This document shows positions 9,197-17,633 of a DNA stretch of 42,712 nt, piece after piece. A model generated the notes under the pieces. The model was not told the origin of the DNA. It did no database searches and saw only the letters and a program-made list of their open reading frames with translations. This DNA is from Streptomyces xiaopingdaonensis (GTDB lineage Bacteria; Actinomycetota; Actinomycetes; Streptomycetales; Streptomycetaceae), in the NCBI RefSeq assembly GCF_000262345.1, contig NZ_AJTQ01000072.1, forward strand, positions 1 to 42,712. Reading direction: 5' to 3'. The stretch's first letter is position 1, and each line of letters starts with the position of its first letter. The position numbers and the translations under genes were made by a program.

Positions 9197-10708
9197 TCAG
9201 TAGGAGAAGGCCATGGGCTTGTCCGGGTCCCCGCCGATCTTCGTCGGCGGGTTCCGGTCGGCCTCGGTGAGTTCGGGCGGCCCTGCCTTGACGGCCTTGG
9301 CGAGGAGCTTCACCTCGATCACGGCGAGGATCGCGTAGAGGAGCGTGAATCCGATGAGCGAGGTGAGTACCTCGCCCTGGGAGACGCTCGGCGAGACGGC
9401 GGAGGCCGTGGGGAGCAGTCCGTAGACGGCCCAGGGCTGGCGGCCCGTCTCCGTGAAGATCCAGCCGAAGGAGTTGGCGATCAGCGGGAACCCGAGCGTG
9501 AGTACGGCGATCCGCCAGTACCAGCCGCTGAGCCCGGGGGAGAGCTCGGTGTCGCGGAGCAACGCTAGGCGCGGCACCTCCTCGGGCCCCGTGCGCAGCC
9601 GCTCGGAGAGCCAGAACCTGTTGCGGGTGAGGTAGAGGCCGACGAGGCCGACGCCGAAGGAGGCCATGCCGAACCCGATCATCGCCCTGAACCCCCAGTA
9701 CGCGACGGGGATGTTGGGCCGGTAGTCGTCGAGCCCGATGGTGTCGCGGTACTTCTCCTGCAGCCTCTCGTTGGTGTCGTTGATGCCCGGCACCTCCTCG
9801 CTGAAGTTGTCGTGCGCGAGGAAGGAGAGAAGCCCGGGTATCTCGATGGCGACCTTGTTGTGCCCGGCCTCGACGTCGCCGTAGGCGAAGACGGAGAACG
9901 GTGCGGGCGCCTCGGTGTCCCAGAGCGCCTCGGCGGCCGCCATCTTCATCGGCTGCTGCTCGTACATGATCTTGCCGAGGCGGTCCCCGCTGACGACGGT
10001 GAGCAGCCCGCCGATCACCAGCGTGACGAGCCCGAGCCGCAGCGAGCTGCGCATCACCTCCACGTGCCGCCGCCGCAAAAGGTGCCAGGCGGCTATGCCG
10101 ACCATGAAGGCGGCACCGGTGATCATCGCGGCCGTCATCGTGTGGAAGAACTGCGCGAGCGCCGTGTTCTGCGTCAACACCTGCCAGTAGTCGGTGAGTT
10201 CGGCACGCCCGCTCTCCTCGTTCATTCGATAGCCGACGGGGTGCTGCATCCAGGAGTTGGCGGCGAGGATGAAGTAAGCGGAGAGGACGGTGCCGATCGC
10301 GACGAGCCAGACGGTGGCGAGGTGGAGCCGCTGCGGCAGCTTGTCCCAACCGAAGATCCACAGCCCGATGAACGTCGACTCGAGGAAGAAGGCGATGAGC
10401 GCCTCGAAGGCGAGCGGGGCCCCGAAGACGTCGCCGACGAACCGCGAGTAGTCCGACCAGTTCAGCCCGAACTGGAACTCCTGGACGATGCCGGTGACGA
10501 CGCCCATGGCGATGTTGATGAGGAAGAGCTTCCCCCAGAACTTCGTCGCCCTGAGGTACTTCTCCTTGCCGGTGCGCGCCCAGGCCGTCTGGAGGACGGC
10601 GGTGAGGGTGGAGAGCGAGATCGTCAGGGGGACGAAGAGGAAGTGGTAGACGGTGGTGATGCCGAACTGCCATCGCGCCAGGGTCTCCGGCGCCAGCGCT
10701 AGGTCCAC
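9197..10708 (-). CDS. cydA: Cytochrome d ubiquinol oxidase subunit I
   Basis: A 503-residue subunit that carries the haems and the quinol site of cytochrome bd. Visible residues include the early haem-ligand histidine in VYHFLFVPL (about 22), the acidic pair in FEALIAFFLESTF, the second ligand histidine in AQFFHTMTA, and the GRQPWAVYG signature. The quinol-binding loop after the haem ligands is short, as in actinobacterial enzymes. It is the first gene of the cyd operon. Upstream are a Rex-type operator and a CATAAT -10 element, which suggests induction when the NADH/NAD+ ratio rises at low oxygen. Confidence 0.97.
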   Translation of the reverse strand: MDLALAPETLARWQFGITTVYHFLFVPLTISLSTLTAVLQTAWARTGKEKYLRATKFWGKLFLINIAMGVVTGIVQEFQFGLNWSDYSRFVGDVFGAPLAFEALIAFFLESTFIGLWIFGWDKLPQRLHLATVWLVAIGTVLSAYFILAANSWMQHPVGYRMNEESGRAELTDYWQVLTQNTALAQFFHTMTAAMITGAAFMVGIAAWHLLRRRHVEVMRSSLRLGLVTLVIGGLLTVVSGDRLGKIMYEQQPMKMAAAEALWDTEAPAPFSVFAYGDVEAGHNKVAIEIPGLLSFLAHDNFSEEVPGINDTNERLQEKYRDTIGLDDYRPNIPVAYWGFRAMIGFGMASFGVGLVGLYLTRNRFWLSERLRTGPEEVPRLALLRDTELSPGLSGWYWRIAVLTLGFPLIANSFGWIFTETGRQPWAVYGLLPTASAVSPSVSQGEVLTSLIGFTLLYAILAVIEVKLLAKAVKAGPPELTEADRNPPTKIGGDPDKPMAFSY

Positions 10709-10798
10709 GAGGCTCTCCTTAGATCGCGCCCTCCGGCTCCGTGCATCCGTCCGTATCGCCCTGGTTTCTGTGGGTGGTTGCGGGCTTGGCCACGGGGC

Positions 10799-10816
10799 TC
10801 GTGAATGCGTTCACAT
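10799..10816 (-). promoter_or_regulatory. Rex operator-like site upstream of cydA
   Basis: GTGAA-TGCG-TTCAC forms a perfect 5-base inverted repeat with one more TTCAC immediately downstream. It matches the inner part of the Streptomyces Rex consensus TGTGAACNNNTTCACA; the outermost bases deviate. It lies about 90 bases before the cydA ATG and just downstream of the CATAAT -10, so a bound repressor would cover the transcription start. Rex control of cydABCD is established in S. coelicolor; here it is inferred. Confidence 0.8.
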
Positions 10817-10825
10817 TCACAAGCA

Positions 10826-10831
10826 ATTATG
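10826..10831 (-). promoter_or_regulatory. -10 element of the cyd promoter
   Basis: On the minus strand CATAAT sits 9 bases upstream of the Rex-like inverted repeat in a locally AT-rich stretch. A TTGTCC hexamer lies upstream at a short spacing (about 14 bases), so the -35 is not certain. Confidence 0.5.
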
Positions 10832-10938
10832 CACTCGGACCTAACGGACAAAGCCGTGGGGGTGGGTGAGGAGCGGGCAACCCGTCGGTTCTACCCTGAA
10901 AGTTTGGCCACGGGCCGTCCGGGCCCTCCGGAGCACGA

Positions 10939-10983
10939 CGAGGCCCCCGTCCGCCGTTGCGCGAAGGGCGGACGGGGGCCTCG
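10939..10983 (-). terminator. Terminator after hisC
   Basis: A perfect 17-base-pair stem (CGAGGCCCCCGTCCGCC and its complement) with an 11-base loop lies 11 bases past the hisC stop. It separates hisC from the cyd promoter. There is no U-tract, as is usual in Streptomyces. Confidence 0.85.
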
Positions 10984-10994
10984 ACGGCGGGGCG

Positions 10995-12068
10995 TCAGCC
11001 CCTGCGGAAGTCGGCGGCGGCCTTGAGGAAGAGGTCGTTCGCCTCGGTCTCCCCGATCGAGACCCGGACGCCCTCGCCCGCGAACGGCCGGACGACCACC
11101 CCCGCCTGCTCGCATCGCTCGGCGAACCCGGCGGTGCGTCCCCCCAGCCGCAGCCACACGAAGTTCGCCTGCGAAACGGGGAGTTGCCACCCCTGTCCCG
11201 CCAGCTCGTCCTGCACCCGCGCCCGCTCCGCGACGATCGCGTCGACCCGCTCCAGCAGCGCGTCCTCGCTCCCCAGCGAGGCTATGGCGGCGTCCTGTGC
11301 GAGCTGGCTCACACCGAAGGGCACGGCGGTCTTGCGGAGCGCGGCGGCGACGGGCTCGTGGGCGACGGCGAAGCCGACGCGGAGTCCGGCGAGTCCGTAC
11401 GCCTTGGAGAAGGTGCGCAGCACGCAGACGTTGGGGCGGTCCCGGTAGAGCTCCAGGCCGTTCGGCACGCGCGGGTCCCGGACGAACTCGGTGTACGCCT
11501 CGTCGAGGACGACGAGGACCTCGGGCGGCACCCGGTCGAGGAAGCGCTCCAGTTCCTCGCGCGGGATCGCGTTGCCCGTGGGGTTGTTGGGGTTGCAGAC
11601 GAGGATCATCCGGGTGCGGTCGCTGATCGCTGCGGCCATCGCGTCGAGGTCGTGGTCCTCTCCCGGGGCGAGCGGGACCTCCACGGGCGTCGCCCCCGAG
11701 ACGCGGGTGATGATCGGGTACGCCTCGAACGAGCGCCAGGCGTAGATCACTTCGTCGCCGGGGCCCGAGGTCGACTGGAGGAGCTGCTGCGCGACTCCGA
11801 CGGAGCCGGTGCCGGTGGCGACGTGGCTCGCCGGCACCCCGAACCGCTCGGCGAGGGCGGCCGTGAGCGCGGTGCACGCCATGTCGGGGTAGCGGTTGAG
11901 GACCTGCGCGGTCGAGGCGACGGACTCCAGGACGCCGGGGAGCGGAGGGTAGGGGTTCTCGTTCGAGGAGAGCTTGTACGAGACCGCCCCTCCCGCTGCC
12001 GGGCGCCCCGGCGTGTAGGCGGGGATGCCGTCGAGCGCGGCTCGGAGCTTGGGGTTGGTCTCGCTCAC
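10995..12068 (-). CDS. Histidinol-phosphate / aromatic aminotransferase
   Basis: A 357-residue class I/II PLP-dependent aminotransferase. The segment [11 protein letters not shown] near the N-terminus, [15 protein letters not shown] and the PLP-lysine motif [10 protein letters not shown] (lysine about 222) place it in the HisC family. Actinobacteria carry a true HisC in the his operon and a paralogue (Pat/HisC2) acting on aromatic amino acids or phenylalanine synthesis. This isolated copy, away from his genes, may be the paralogue; sequence alone does not settle it. The GTG at 12068 is preceded by AGGAGG at ideal spacing. An in-frame ATG at 12269 would add 67 arginine-rich residues and is less likely. 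Confidence 0.85.
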   Translation of the reverse strand: MSETNPKLRAALDGIPAYTPGRPAAGGAVSYKLSSNENPYPPLPGVLESVASTAQVLNRYPDMACTALTAALAERFGVPASHVATGTGSVGVAQQLLQSTSGPGDEVIYAWRSFEAYPIITRVSGATPVEVPLAPGEDHDLDAMAAAISDRTRMILVCNPNNPTGNAIPREELERFLDRVPPEVLVVLDEAYTEFVRDPRVPNGLELYRDRPNVCVLRTFSKAYGLAGLRVGFAVAHEPVAAALRKTAVPFGVSQLAQDAAIASLGSEDALLERVDAIVAERARVQDELAGQGWQLPVSQANFVWLRLGGRTAGFAERCEQAGVVVRPFAGEGVRVSIGETEANDLFLKAAADFRRG

Positions 12069-12232
12069 CAGGTCCTCCTGACCTCTGCGGCCCGGCGCGG
12101 TCCGGCTGCGGGGAGGGCCCTGTGGTGGGCGTCCGCCGGCTGCGGCTGCCGGAACCGTGTCCCGTGATGCCGTCGGTCGGATGCGCGGGTGCGCGCAGGA
12201 CCGTACGCGGCGGGTCGCCGCGCGGCGGACCG

Positions 12233-12254
12233 CCGTCCGGGACTTCCCGGACGG
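12233..12254. promoter_or_regulatory. Perfect 10-base inverted repeat upstream of hisC
   Basis: CCGTCCGGGA-CT-TCCCGGACGG. The 2-base centre makes it more like a protein-binding palindrome than an RNA terminator, though a hairpin in the hisC leader is also possible. It lies about 165 bases before the hisC start. Confidence 0.4.
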
Positions 12255-12422
12255 TACCGACCGAACCATTACTCCTCACTCTAAGAGGAATGCCAAGGGG
12301 CGCGTACGCGGTATCGCGCAGCACACACGCGCTGACACGCGCTGGTGGCGGACGCGGTGGCGCGCATCCCCCGTGGGTGTGAGCGACCGGGAGGCGACGG
12401 GGGCGGTCTTTTTCGGTCTGCA

Positions 12423-12436
12423 GTGGCGTGCGCCAC
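12423..12436. promoter_or_regulatory. Palindrome upstream of the LacI gene, possible operator
   Basis: GTGGCG-TG-CGCCAC lies about 135 bases before the LacI-family start. LacI regulators bind inverted repeats, often with a central CG; this one has TG at the centre. Autoregulation is a guess. Confidence 0.3.
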
Positions 12437-12557
12437 ACGATCCCCGCAGGTGACGCGCGAACACCCGGTGTTCCAAGGTCGTTTGAGGGACCGGACTTGC
12501 AGAATCGTGCCGGCTCCCGGGGGTCGACAAGGCCGGTGCGGAGGGAGTTCGCGGGCC

Positions 12558-12563
12558 TACGAT
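12558..12563 (+). promoter_or_regulatory. Possible -10 element of a leaderless lacI-type message
   Basis: TACGAT ends nine bases before the ATG at 12573 and no ribosome binding site lies between them. The -35 is not recognisable. Confidence 0.4.
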
Positions 12564-12572
12564 CGGGTCGCC

Positions 12573-13715
12573 ATGACAGCAGCAGAGAAGCATCAGTCGA
12601 GCCGCGAACCAGGCGGCGCCGCCCGTCGGCCCCGCAGGGGCAGCCGGCTGAACGGCCGGGCCGGCATCCGGGATGTCGCCGCCGCGGCCGGCGTCTCCAT
12701 CACCACTGTCTCCGACGCGCTCAACGGCAAGGGGCGCCTCCCCGACACCACGAGGCGCCACGTCCGGGAGGTCGCCGACCGCCTCGGGTACCGCCCCTCG
12801 GCGGCCGCGCGGACGCTGCGGACGGGCAAGTCGGGGCTGCTCGGCCTCACCGTCACGACCTACGGCGAAGAACCGTTCACCTTCACGGAGTTCGCCTACT
12901 TCGCCGAGATGGCGCGCTCCGCCACCTCGGCCGCGCTCGCCCGCGGCTACGCCCTCGTGATCCTCCCCGCCGCGTCCCGGCACAGCGCCTTCGACGTCTG
13001 GTCGAGCGTCGCGCTCGACGGCACCGTCGTCATCGACCCCTCGGACGAGGACCCGGTCGTCGCCGACCTCGTCCGCTCGGGCCTGCCCGTCGTCTCCGAC
13101 GGCCGGCCCTCGGGCAGCCTCCCCGTCACCGCCTGGGTGGACAACGACCACGAGGACGCCGTGCGCGGCCTCCTCGACCACCTCGCCGAGGGCGGCGCCC
13201 GCCGCATCGGCCTGCTCACCGGCACGGGCACCGACGCCTACACCCGGCTCTCCACCTCCGCCTACCTCGACTGGTGCTCCCGCACAGGACAGGACCCGGT
13301 CTACGAGAGCTACCCCGCGCACGACCCCTGCGCCGGCGCCGTCGCCGCCGACCGGCTGCTCGCCAGGCCCGACCGTCCGGACGCCGTCTACGGCCTCTAC
13401 GACCCGAACGGCACCGACCTCCTCGCCGCCGCACGGCGCTACCGGCTGCGCGTCCCCGAGGACCTGCTCCTCGTCTGCTGCAGCGAGTCCACCGTCTACG
13501 CCACCACCGAACCGCCCGTGACGACGCTGTCGTTGAAGCCGCGCCGGATCGGCAACACCGTCGTCCAACTCCTCATCGACGCCATCGAAGGGGTGCAGAA
13601 GGAGAGCCCCGTGCACCAGGTGATGCCGACCGACCTCATCGTGCGCACCTCCTCGCGCCGCCCCCGCGGGGGCCGTCGCGGCGTCGTCGCACCCCGCGGA
13701 CCCGTGCAGGGTTGA
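12573..13715 (+). CDS. LacI-family transcriptional regulator
   Basis: A 380-residue repressor-type protein. A basic N-terminal extension of about 30 residues precedes the helix-turn-helix (about 32-52, GIRDVAAAAGVSITTVSDAL) and hinge helix (around RPSAAARTLRTGKSG), followed by a periplasmic-binding-protein-like ligand domain of about 290 residues. The ligand is not predictable; no sugar transporter or catabolic gene is adjacent, so it may act elsewhere. ATG 12573 is chosen because a -10-like hexamer lies just upstream and the conserved HTH begins soon after. The tail after about residue 360 is arginine-rich and low complexity. Confidence 0.9.
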   Translation: MTAAEKHQSSREPGGAARRPRRGSRLNGRAGIRDVAAAAGVSITTVSDALNGKGRLPDTTRRHVREVADRLGYRPSAAARTLRTGKSGLLGLTVTTYGEEPFTFTEFAYFAEMARSATSAALARGYALVILPAASRHSAFDVWSSVALDGTVVIDPSDEDPVVADLVRSGLPVVSDGRPSGSLPVTAWVDNDHEDAVRGLLDHLAEGGARRIGLLTGTGTDAYTRLSTSAYLDWCSRTGQDPVYESYPAHDPCAGAVAADRLLARPDRPDAVYGLYDPNGTDLLAAARRYRLRVPEDLLLVCCSESTVYATTEPPVTTLSLKPRRIGNTVVQLLIDAIEGVQKESPVHQVMPTDLIVRTSSRRPRGGRRGVVAPRGPVQG

Positions 13716-13963
13716 GCCCGCGGCCCGGGGCGGGTGGCGCGACGCATCCCGCGCGATGCGCGTACTGTTGCCGCACACCCGGGGTACGAGCGGGGAGGAA
13801 ACCGGCGGAAGGCGCGAGGTACCGCCCCCGCGCACCGAATCCCACCCCCCAGGTGCGTCACAAGGTGCGAGCGGCATTCCTATGATGGGCGAACGACACC
13901 GGGACGGGCTCCCGACCAGGGCCGGTCCAGCAGGTGCACGGCGGCGCGATGGTGGAGGGGTCG

Positions 13964-15175
13964 ATGACTCAGGGGGCCGGTCAGGGACCCGACGTTTGGC
14001 ACGGCGGGGCGCAGGCGCAGGACGGCGACACCGGCGGTCGGTCTTCGGTCGGCAACGCCGACCGTCAGCCTCCGTCCGCGCAGCCGCCTGCCCCCGCGCA
14101 GCCGGTGCCGCCGCTCCCGCAGGCCGTACCGCCGCCTCCCCCGCCGCCCGCCGTGCAGCCGCCGGTCCAGGCGCAGCAGTTGCCCGGCACCCCCGCGCCC
14201 GTGCCGTCGCCGGCGGCCGTTCCCCAGCCGGGCGAAGGCGCCCCTGCCGAGGAGTACACCCCGACGCAGCGCGACCTCCCCGTCGTCGGCGGGGAAGCCG
14301 AGCCGTACGACCCCGCGCGGACCGACGCCCCGACGCCCGCGGGCGAGAACGACGGGGAGGGCCCGCTCTACGTCGTCGGCGATGTCCACGGTTACCTCGC
14401 GGAGTTGCGTGCCGCGCTCCAGTCGGCCGGGATCACCGACGCGGACGACCACTGGATCGGGGGGAACGCCCGGCTGTGGTTCTTGGGCGACTTCACCGAC
14501 CGGGGACCCGACGGCGTCGGCGTCATCGAGCTCGTCATCCAGCTTTCCGCCGAGGCCGCCGCCGCCGGCGGGTACTGCAAGGCGCTGATGGGCAACCACG
14601 AGCTGCTCCTGCTCGGCGCCAAGCGGTTCGGCGAGACGCCCGTCAATTCCGGTGCGGGGACCGCGTCGTTCCAGGCCGCCTGGTTGCTCAACGGCGGCCA
14701 GCGGAACGACATGGAGCGCCTGGAGGAGCGCCACATCCAGTGGATGTCCCGCCTCGACGCGGTCGCCCTCGCCGACGGGCACCTCCTCGTCCACTCCGAC
14801 GCCTCCTGCTACCTCGACTACGGCCGCACGATCGAGGACGTCAACGACGCCGTCCACCAGGCGCTCCAGCGCCAGGACGCCGACGAGACCTGGGAGCTGT
14901 TCCGCAAGTTCACCAAGCGCTTCGCGTTCCGCGAGGAGGGCGCGGGTCCGCGGGCGGCGCGCGAGATGCTCGACACCTACGGCGGCACCCGCATCGTCCA
15001 CGGGCACAGCCCGATCCCGTACCTCCTCGGCGAGGTCGGCAGCGAGGAGGACGAGGAGGCTCCCGAGGTCAACGGGCCGCACGTCTACGCGGAGGGCCTC
15101 GCCGTCGCGATGGACGGCGGCGTCACCATGCGCGGCCGACTGCTCATCGCCCAACTTCCGCTCGTGCACACGTAG
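13964..15175 (+). CDS. Calcineurin-type metallophosphoesterase with proline-rich N-terminus
   Basis: A 403-residue protein. Residues 1-135 are disordered and rich in proline and glutamine, including a run of seven prolines. The catalytic domain follows with GDVHG (139-143), GDFTDRG (175-181), GNHE (210-213) and a late HGHS, the metal ligands of PPP/calcineurin-like phosphoesterases. The GDxHG, GDxxDRG and GNHE spacing resembles serine/threonine or bis(5'-nucleosyl) phosphatases; the substrate is unknown. ATG 13964 is preferred over 13934 because GGAGGGG lies three bases upstream. No signal peptide or membrane helix is seen, so it is probably cytosolic. Confidence 0.88.
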   Translation: MTQGAGQGPDVWHGGAQAQDGDTGGRSSVGNADRQPPSAQPPAPAQPVPPLPQAVPPPPPPPAVQPPVQAQQLPGTPAPVPSPAAVPQPGEGAPAEEYTPTQRDLPVVGGEAEPYDPARTDAPTPAGENDGEGPLYVVGDVHGYLAELRAALQSAGITDADDHWIGGNARLWFLGDFTDRGPDGVGVIELVIQLSAEAAAAGGYCKALMGNHELLLLGAKRFGETPVNSGAGTASFQAAWLLNGGQRNDMERLEERHIQWMSRLDAVALADGHLLVHSDASCYLDYGRTIEDVNDAVHQALQRQDADETWELFRKFTKRFAFREEGAGPRAAREMLDTYGGTRIVHGHSPIPYLLGEVGSEEDEEAPEVNGPHVYAEGLAVAMDGGVTMRGRLLIAQLPLVHT

Positions 15176-15178
15176 TTG

Positions 15179-15207
15179 CCGCCCGGCTCCGGGACCCGGA
15201 CCGGCGG
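15179..15207 (+). terminator. Probable terminator after the phosphoesterase
   Basis: Four bases past the stop, CCGCCCGGCTCCGGG-A-CCCGGACCGGCGG folds into a stem of about 13 pairs with two single-base bulges. There is no U-tract. Confidence 0.5.
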
Positions 15208-15510
15208 TGGCCGGCACGTTTCGGTCGCCTGTTCGCCGTGCGGCGGTGACGGTTCGTACGGGCGCAGATGGGAAGACGATCGACGGGAGTGCGGGCAGGG
15301 GAGGAGTGAGCCGAGTCCCGTGCGCGGTGAGGCGAATTCCTGAAACTCTCTGTCACTGCTGACCGAACCCCGTCTACCATCGTTTTCGCCGTACCGCGTT
15401 CTCCTGCCGCACCGCCTTCTCCCGCCGAGAAGGCCAACCGCCGCCCTCCGGAGCCGATCCGGAGGCGCCCTCCCGGTCGTCTTGGCCCTACGGAGCATCG
15501 GGGGATGTAC
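15208..15510. other. Promoter-length gap before the two-TM protein
   Basis: About 300 bases without a gene. A TGTCAC hexamer followed 18 bases later by TACCAT (around 15351-15380) is a possible promoter for the next gene. Nothing else stands out. Confidence 0.35.
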
Positions 15511-16338
15511 ATGAACAGCGCTCCGCACCTGCTGCGCGAGGACCGACCCGAGTTCGAGCGGATTCTTGACGAGGCGCTGCGCACGGCGCCCCACGGACCC
15601 GAGCCCGCGGCGGGGGCGAGTCGCCCCACTGCGGAGCAGCTCCGTGCCACGGCGATGGGCGCGGTCGCGGCGATAGCCGCGTGCGCGGCCGAGGAGTACC
15701 AGCAATTCGTGCGTCTGCGCGAGGAGTTGAGAGCCGACGCGGAGGCGCGCTACGAGCCCCCCGTGCGGCGGCCGACGGCGCAGGGCGCGGGCCTGGCGGC
15801 CGTCGTCTCGGCGCTGGCGCCCGTCCTCGCAGGGGTGGCCGCGGTGATCTTCCTGCTCCTCGGGTACACCCTGCGCCTCCTGACGCCCGAGCCCGGGCTG
15901 GCGGCGCCGATGCGCTCCGTCGGCTGGGTCTTCGCCGTCCTCGCGGCTGCGGGCGGGCTCGTCGGAATGACGACGATGCTGCTCATGGCGCACCGCAACG
16001 GCGGCGCACCCGGGAGGCGTTCGGCTCCGCTGGCCGAGGAGGTCGAGCGCGCGCGCCAGGTCTGGTCCGAGGCGCTGCTGGAGCGCGGCATACTCCCCTT
16101 CCTCGACGAGAGCGTCGCCGCCCGCGGTACCGGAGCGGAGGCGCCCGCCTCCCGGACCCGCGCACCGAGCGAGCCGCGCACGGCCCGACTCGGCTACTCG
16201 GGCCCCTCGTTCGCCAACCCGGACTTCTCCAGCAGCCCGGCGACGGAGTCGGCGGAAGGCGAGGAACGGTCGGCGGGCCCGCGGTTCTCCAGCCCCGACT
16301 TCTCCAGCCCGGAGTACGGCGGACCGGAGAACCCGTAG
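15511..16338 (+). CDS. Two-TM membrane protein with C-terminal FxxPDF-type repeats
   Basis: A 275-residue protein typical of Streptomyces, function unknown. An acidic helical N-terminal part (about 1-85, LLREDRPEFERILDEAL) precedes two membrane helices (about 92-125 and 133-160) and a long hydrophilic tail. The tail ends in short repeats: FANPDFSS, then RFSSPDFSSPEYGGPENP, a reiterated aromatic-x-x-Pro-acidic-aromatic motif that could bind a partner. With two helices both ends would lie on the same side, most likely the cytosol. ATG 15511 has GGGGG six bases upstream; the ATG at 15505 abuts that site. It converges on the cystathionine lyase gene with a 52-base gap. Confidence 0.75.
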   Translation: MNSAPHLLREDRPEFERILDEALRTAPHGPEPAAGASRPTAEQLRATAMGAVAAIAACAAEEYQQFVRLREELRADAEARYEPPVRRPTAQGAGLAAVVSALAPVLAGVAAVIFLLLGYTLRLLTPEPGLAAPMRSVGWVFAVLAAAGGLVGMTTMLLMAHRNGGAPGRRSAPLAEEVERARQVWSEALLERGILPFLDESVAARGTGAEAPASRTRAPSEPRTARLGYSGPSFANPDFSSSPATESAEGEERSAGPRFSSPDFSSPEYGGPENP

Positions 16339-16390
16339 GTCCAGCGGTGCGCGGCGGGCGCGTACGGGAGCCGTCAGGGTCGCGTTGGCG

Positions 16391-17566
16391 TCAACTACCG
16401 GCGTGCGCCGCGGCGTCGAGCGCCTGGCGGAAGTCGGCGACGAGGTCCTCCGCGTCCTCGACCCCGCAGGAGACGCGGACGAACCCCTCGGGCACGGCGT
16501 CCCCGCCCCACCTGCCGCGGCGCTCCGCGGTGGAGCGCACCCCGCCGAAGCTGGTCGCCTGGCTCGTCAGCCGCAGCCCGGAGAGGAAGCGGTCGGCGAA
16601 GGCCCGGTCCGGCAGCGTAAAGGAGACGACGCAGCCGAAGCGTTCCATCTGCGCTGCGGCGAGCCGGTGTGCCGGGTCCTCGCTGCGACCGGGGTGGCGG
16701 ACGTCGCGGACCTCGGGGCGGGCGGCGAGGGCCTCTGCGAGGGCGAGGGCGTTGTCGGCCTGGCGGGCGGTGCGTACGTCGAGCGTGGCGAGGGAGCGGT
16801 GCGCGAGCCACGCCTCCATCGGTCCTGGGATGGCACCGACGATCTTCCGCCAGTGCCGGACGCGGTCGGCGAGCGCGGCGTCGCGGCAGGCGACGTAGCC
16901 GAGCAGGACGTCCCCGTGGCCGGTGAGGGCCTTGGTGCCGCTGGCGACCGCGAGGTCGGCGCCGAGCGCGAGCGGGCGCTGGCCGAGCGGCGTGGCGAGG
17001 GTGTTGTCGACGGCGACGAGCGCGCCCCTGCGGTGCGCCTCGGCGGCGAGTTCGCGGATGTCGCAGACGTCGAGGCCGGGGTTGGAGGGACTCTCGATCC
17101 ACAGCAGCCGGGCGCCGTCGAGGAGTTGGCGCTGGGCGCCGTCCGCCGTGGGGGCCCTCCGCACGTCGATGCCGAGTGCTTCGAGGCGTTCGGCCACGGC
17201 GTTGAGCAGGTTGTAGCCGTCGGACGGGAGGACCACGGCGTCGCCCGGCGAGAGCAGCGAGAAGAGGGCGGCCGAGATGGCGCCCATGCCGGACGAGAAG
17301 ACGGTGGTGCGGACCTGGTCGTCGCCGGGCGACTCCAGGGCGCCGATCGCCTCCTCGAGGGCCGACCAGGTGGGGTTGGCGTCGCGCCCGTAGGCGTAGG
17401 GGGCGTCCGCGACGTCTCCGGGGAGGTGGTAGTGCGCGGCGAAGACGGGGCCCGGCAGCGGCGGCGCGTACGGCTCCTCCTCGGGGAGTCCGGCGCGCAC
17501 GACGCGGGTGCCGGAGGCGTCCCGCTCTTCCGTACGGCCTCCGGGGGCGCCGGAGTCGCTGTTCAT
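16391..17566 (-). CDS. Cystathionine gamma-lyase (Cys/Met metabolism PLP enzyme)
   Basis: A 391-residue fold-type I PLP enzyme. It likely converts cystathionine to cysteine, ammonia and 2-oxobutyrate in reverse transsulfuration. Family marks are SSGMGAIS, the aspartate region VAVDNTLATP, the PLP-lysine motif SGTKALTGHGD (lysine about 212) and the late TSFGGVRSTAERR. Gamma-lyase, gamma-synthase and methionine gamma-lyase are hard to separate by eye. ATG 17566 has GGGGAG at good spacing; the longer frame to 17614 adds an unsupported histidine-rich segment. It is 67 bases downstream of the holin-family gene on the same strand and may be co-transcribed. Confidence 0.85.
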   Translation of the reverse strand: MNSDSGAPGGRTEERDASGTRVVRAGLPEEEPYAPPLPGPVFAAHYHLPGDVADAPYAYGRDANPTWSALEEAIGALESPGDDQVRTTVFSSGMGAISAALFSLLSPGDAVVLPSDGYNLLNAVAERLEALGIDVRRAPTADGAQRQLLDGARLLWIESPSNPGLDVCDIRELAAEAHRRGALVAVDNTLATPLGQRPLALGADLAVASGTKALTGHGDVLLGYVACRDAALADRVRHWRKIVGAIPGPMEAWLAHRSLATLDVRTARQADNALALAEALAARPEVRDVRHPGRSEDPAHRLAAAQMERFGCVVSFTLPDRAFADRFLSGLRLTSQATSFGGVRSTAERRGRWGGDAVPEGFVRVSCGVEDAEDLVADFRQALDAAAHAGS

Positions 17567-17633
17567 GGTGGCTCCCCGGTGAGCGTGCGGGTGCGGTGGC
17601 TGGTCGGTGGACACGGTAACCGGAACCGGAAGT

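Larger units (their letters stand above)
12069..12572. other. Long divergent intergenic region between hisC and lacI-type gene
   Basis: About 500 bases without a supported gene. It holds a perfect 10-base inverted repeat (12233-12254), a GTGGCG-TG-CGCCAC palindrome (12423-12436) and a -10-like TACGAT (12558). On the minus strand a GAGGAG followed closely by ATG at 12269 opens a frame into hisC, but the translation looks like shadow sequence. Confidence 0.5.

Noticed and set aside
12069..12120. T-box motif in front of hisC (CGGACCGCG on the minus strand)
   Set aside because: Only part of the T-box consensus matches; no specifier loop or antiterminator arrangement was found.
10995..12269. N-terminally extended hisC from the ATG at 12269
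   Set aside because: The extra 67 residues are arginine-rich and unlike the family, while GTG 12068 has an ideal AGGAGG site.
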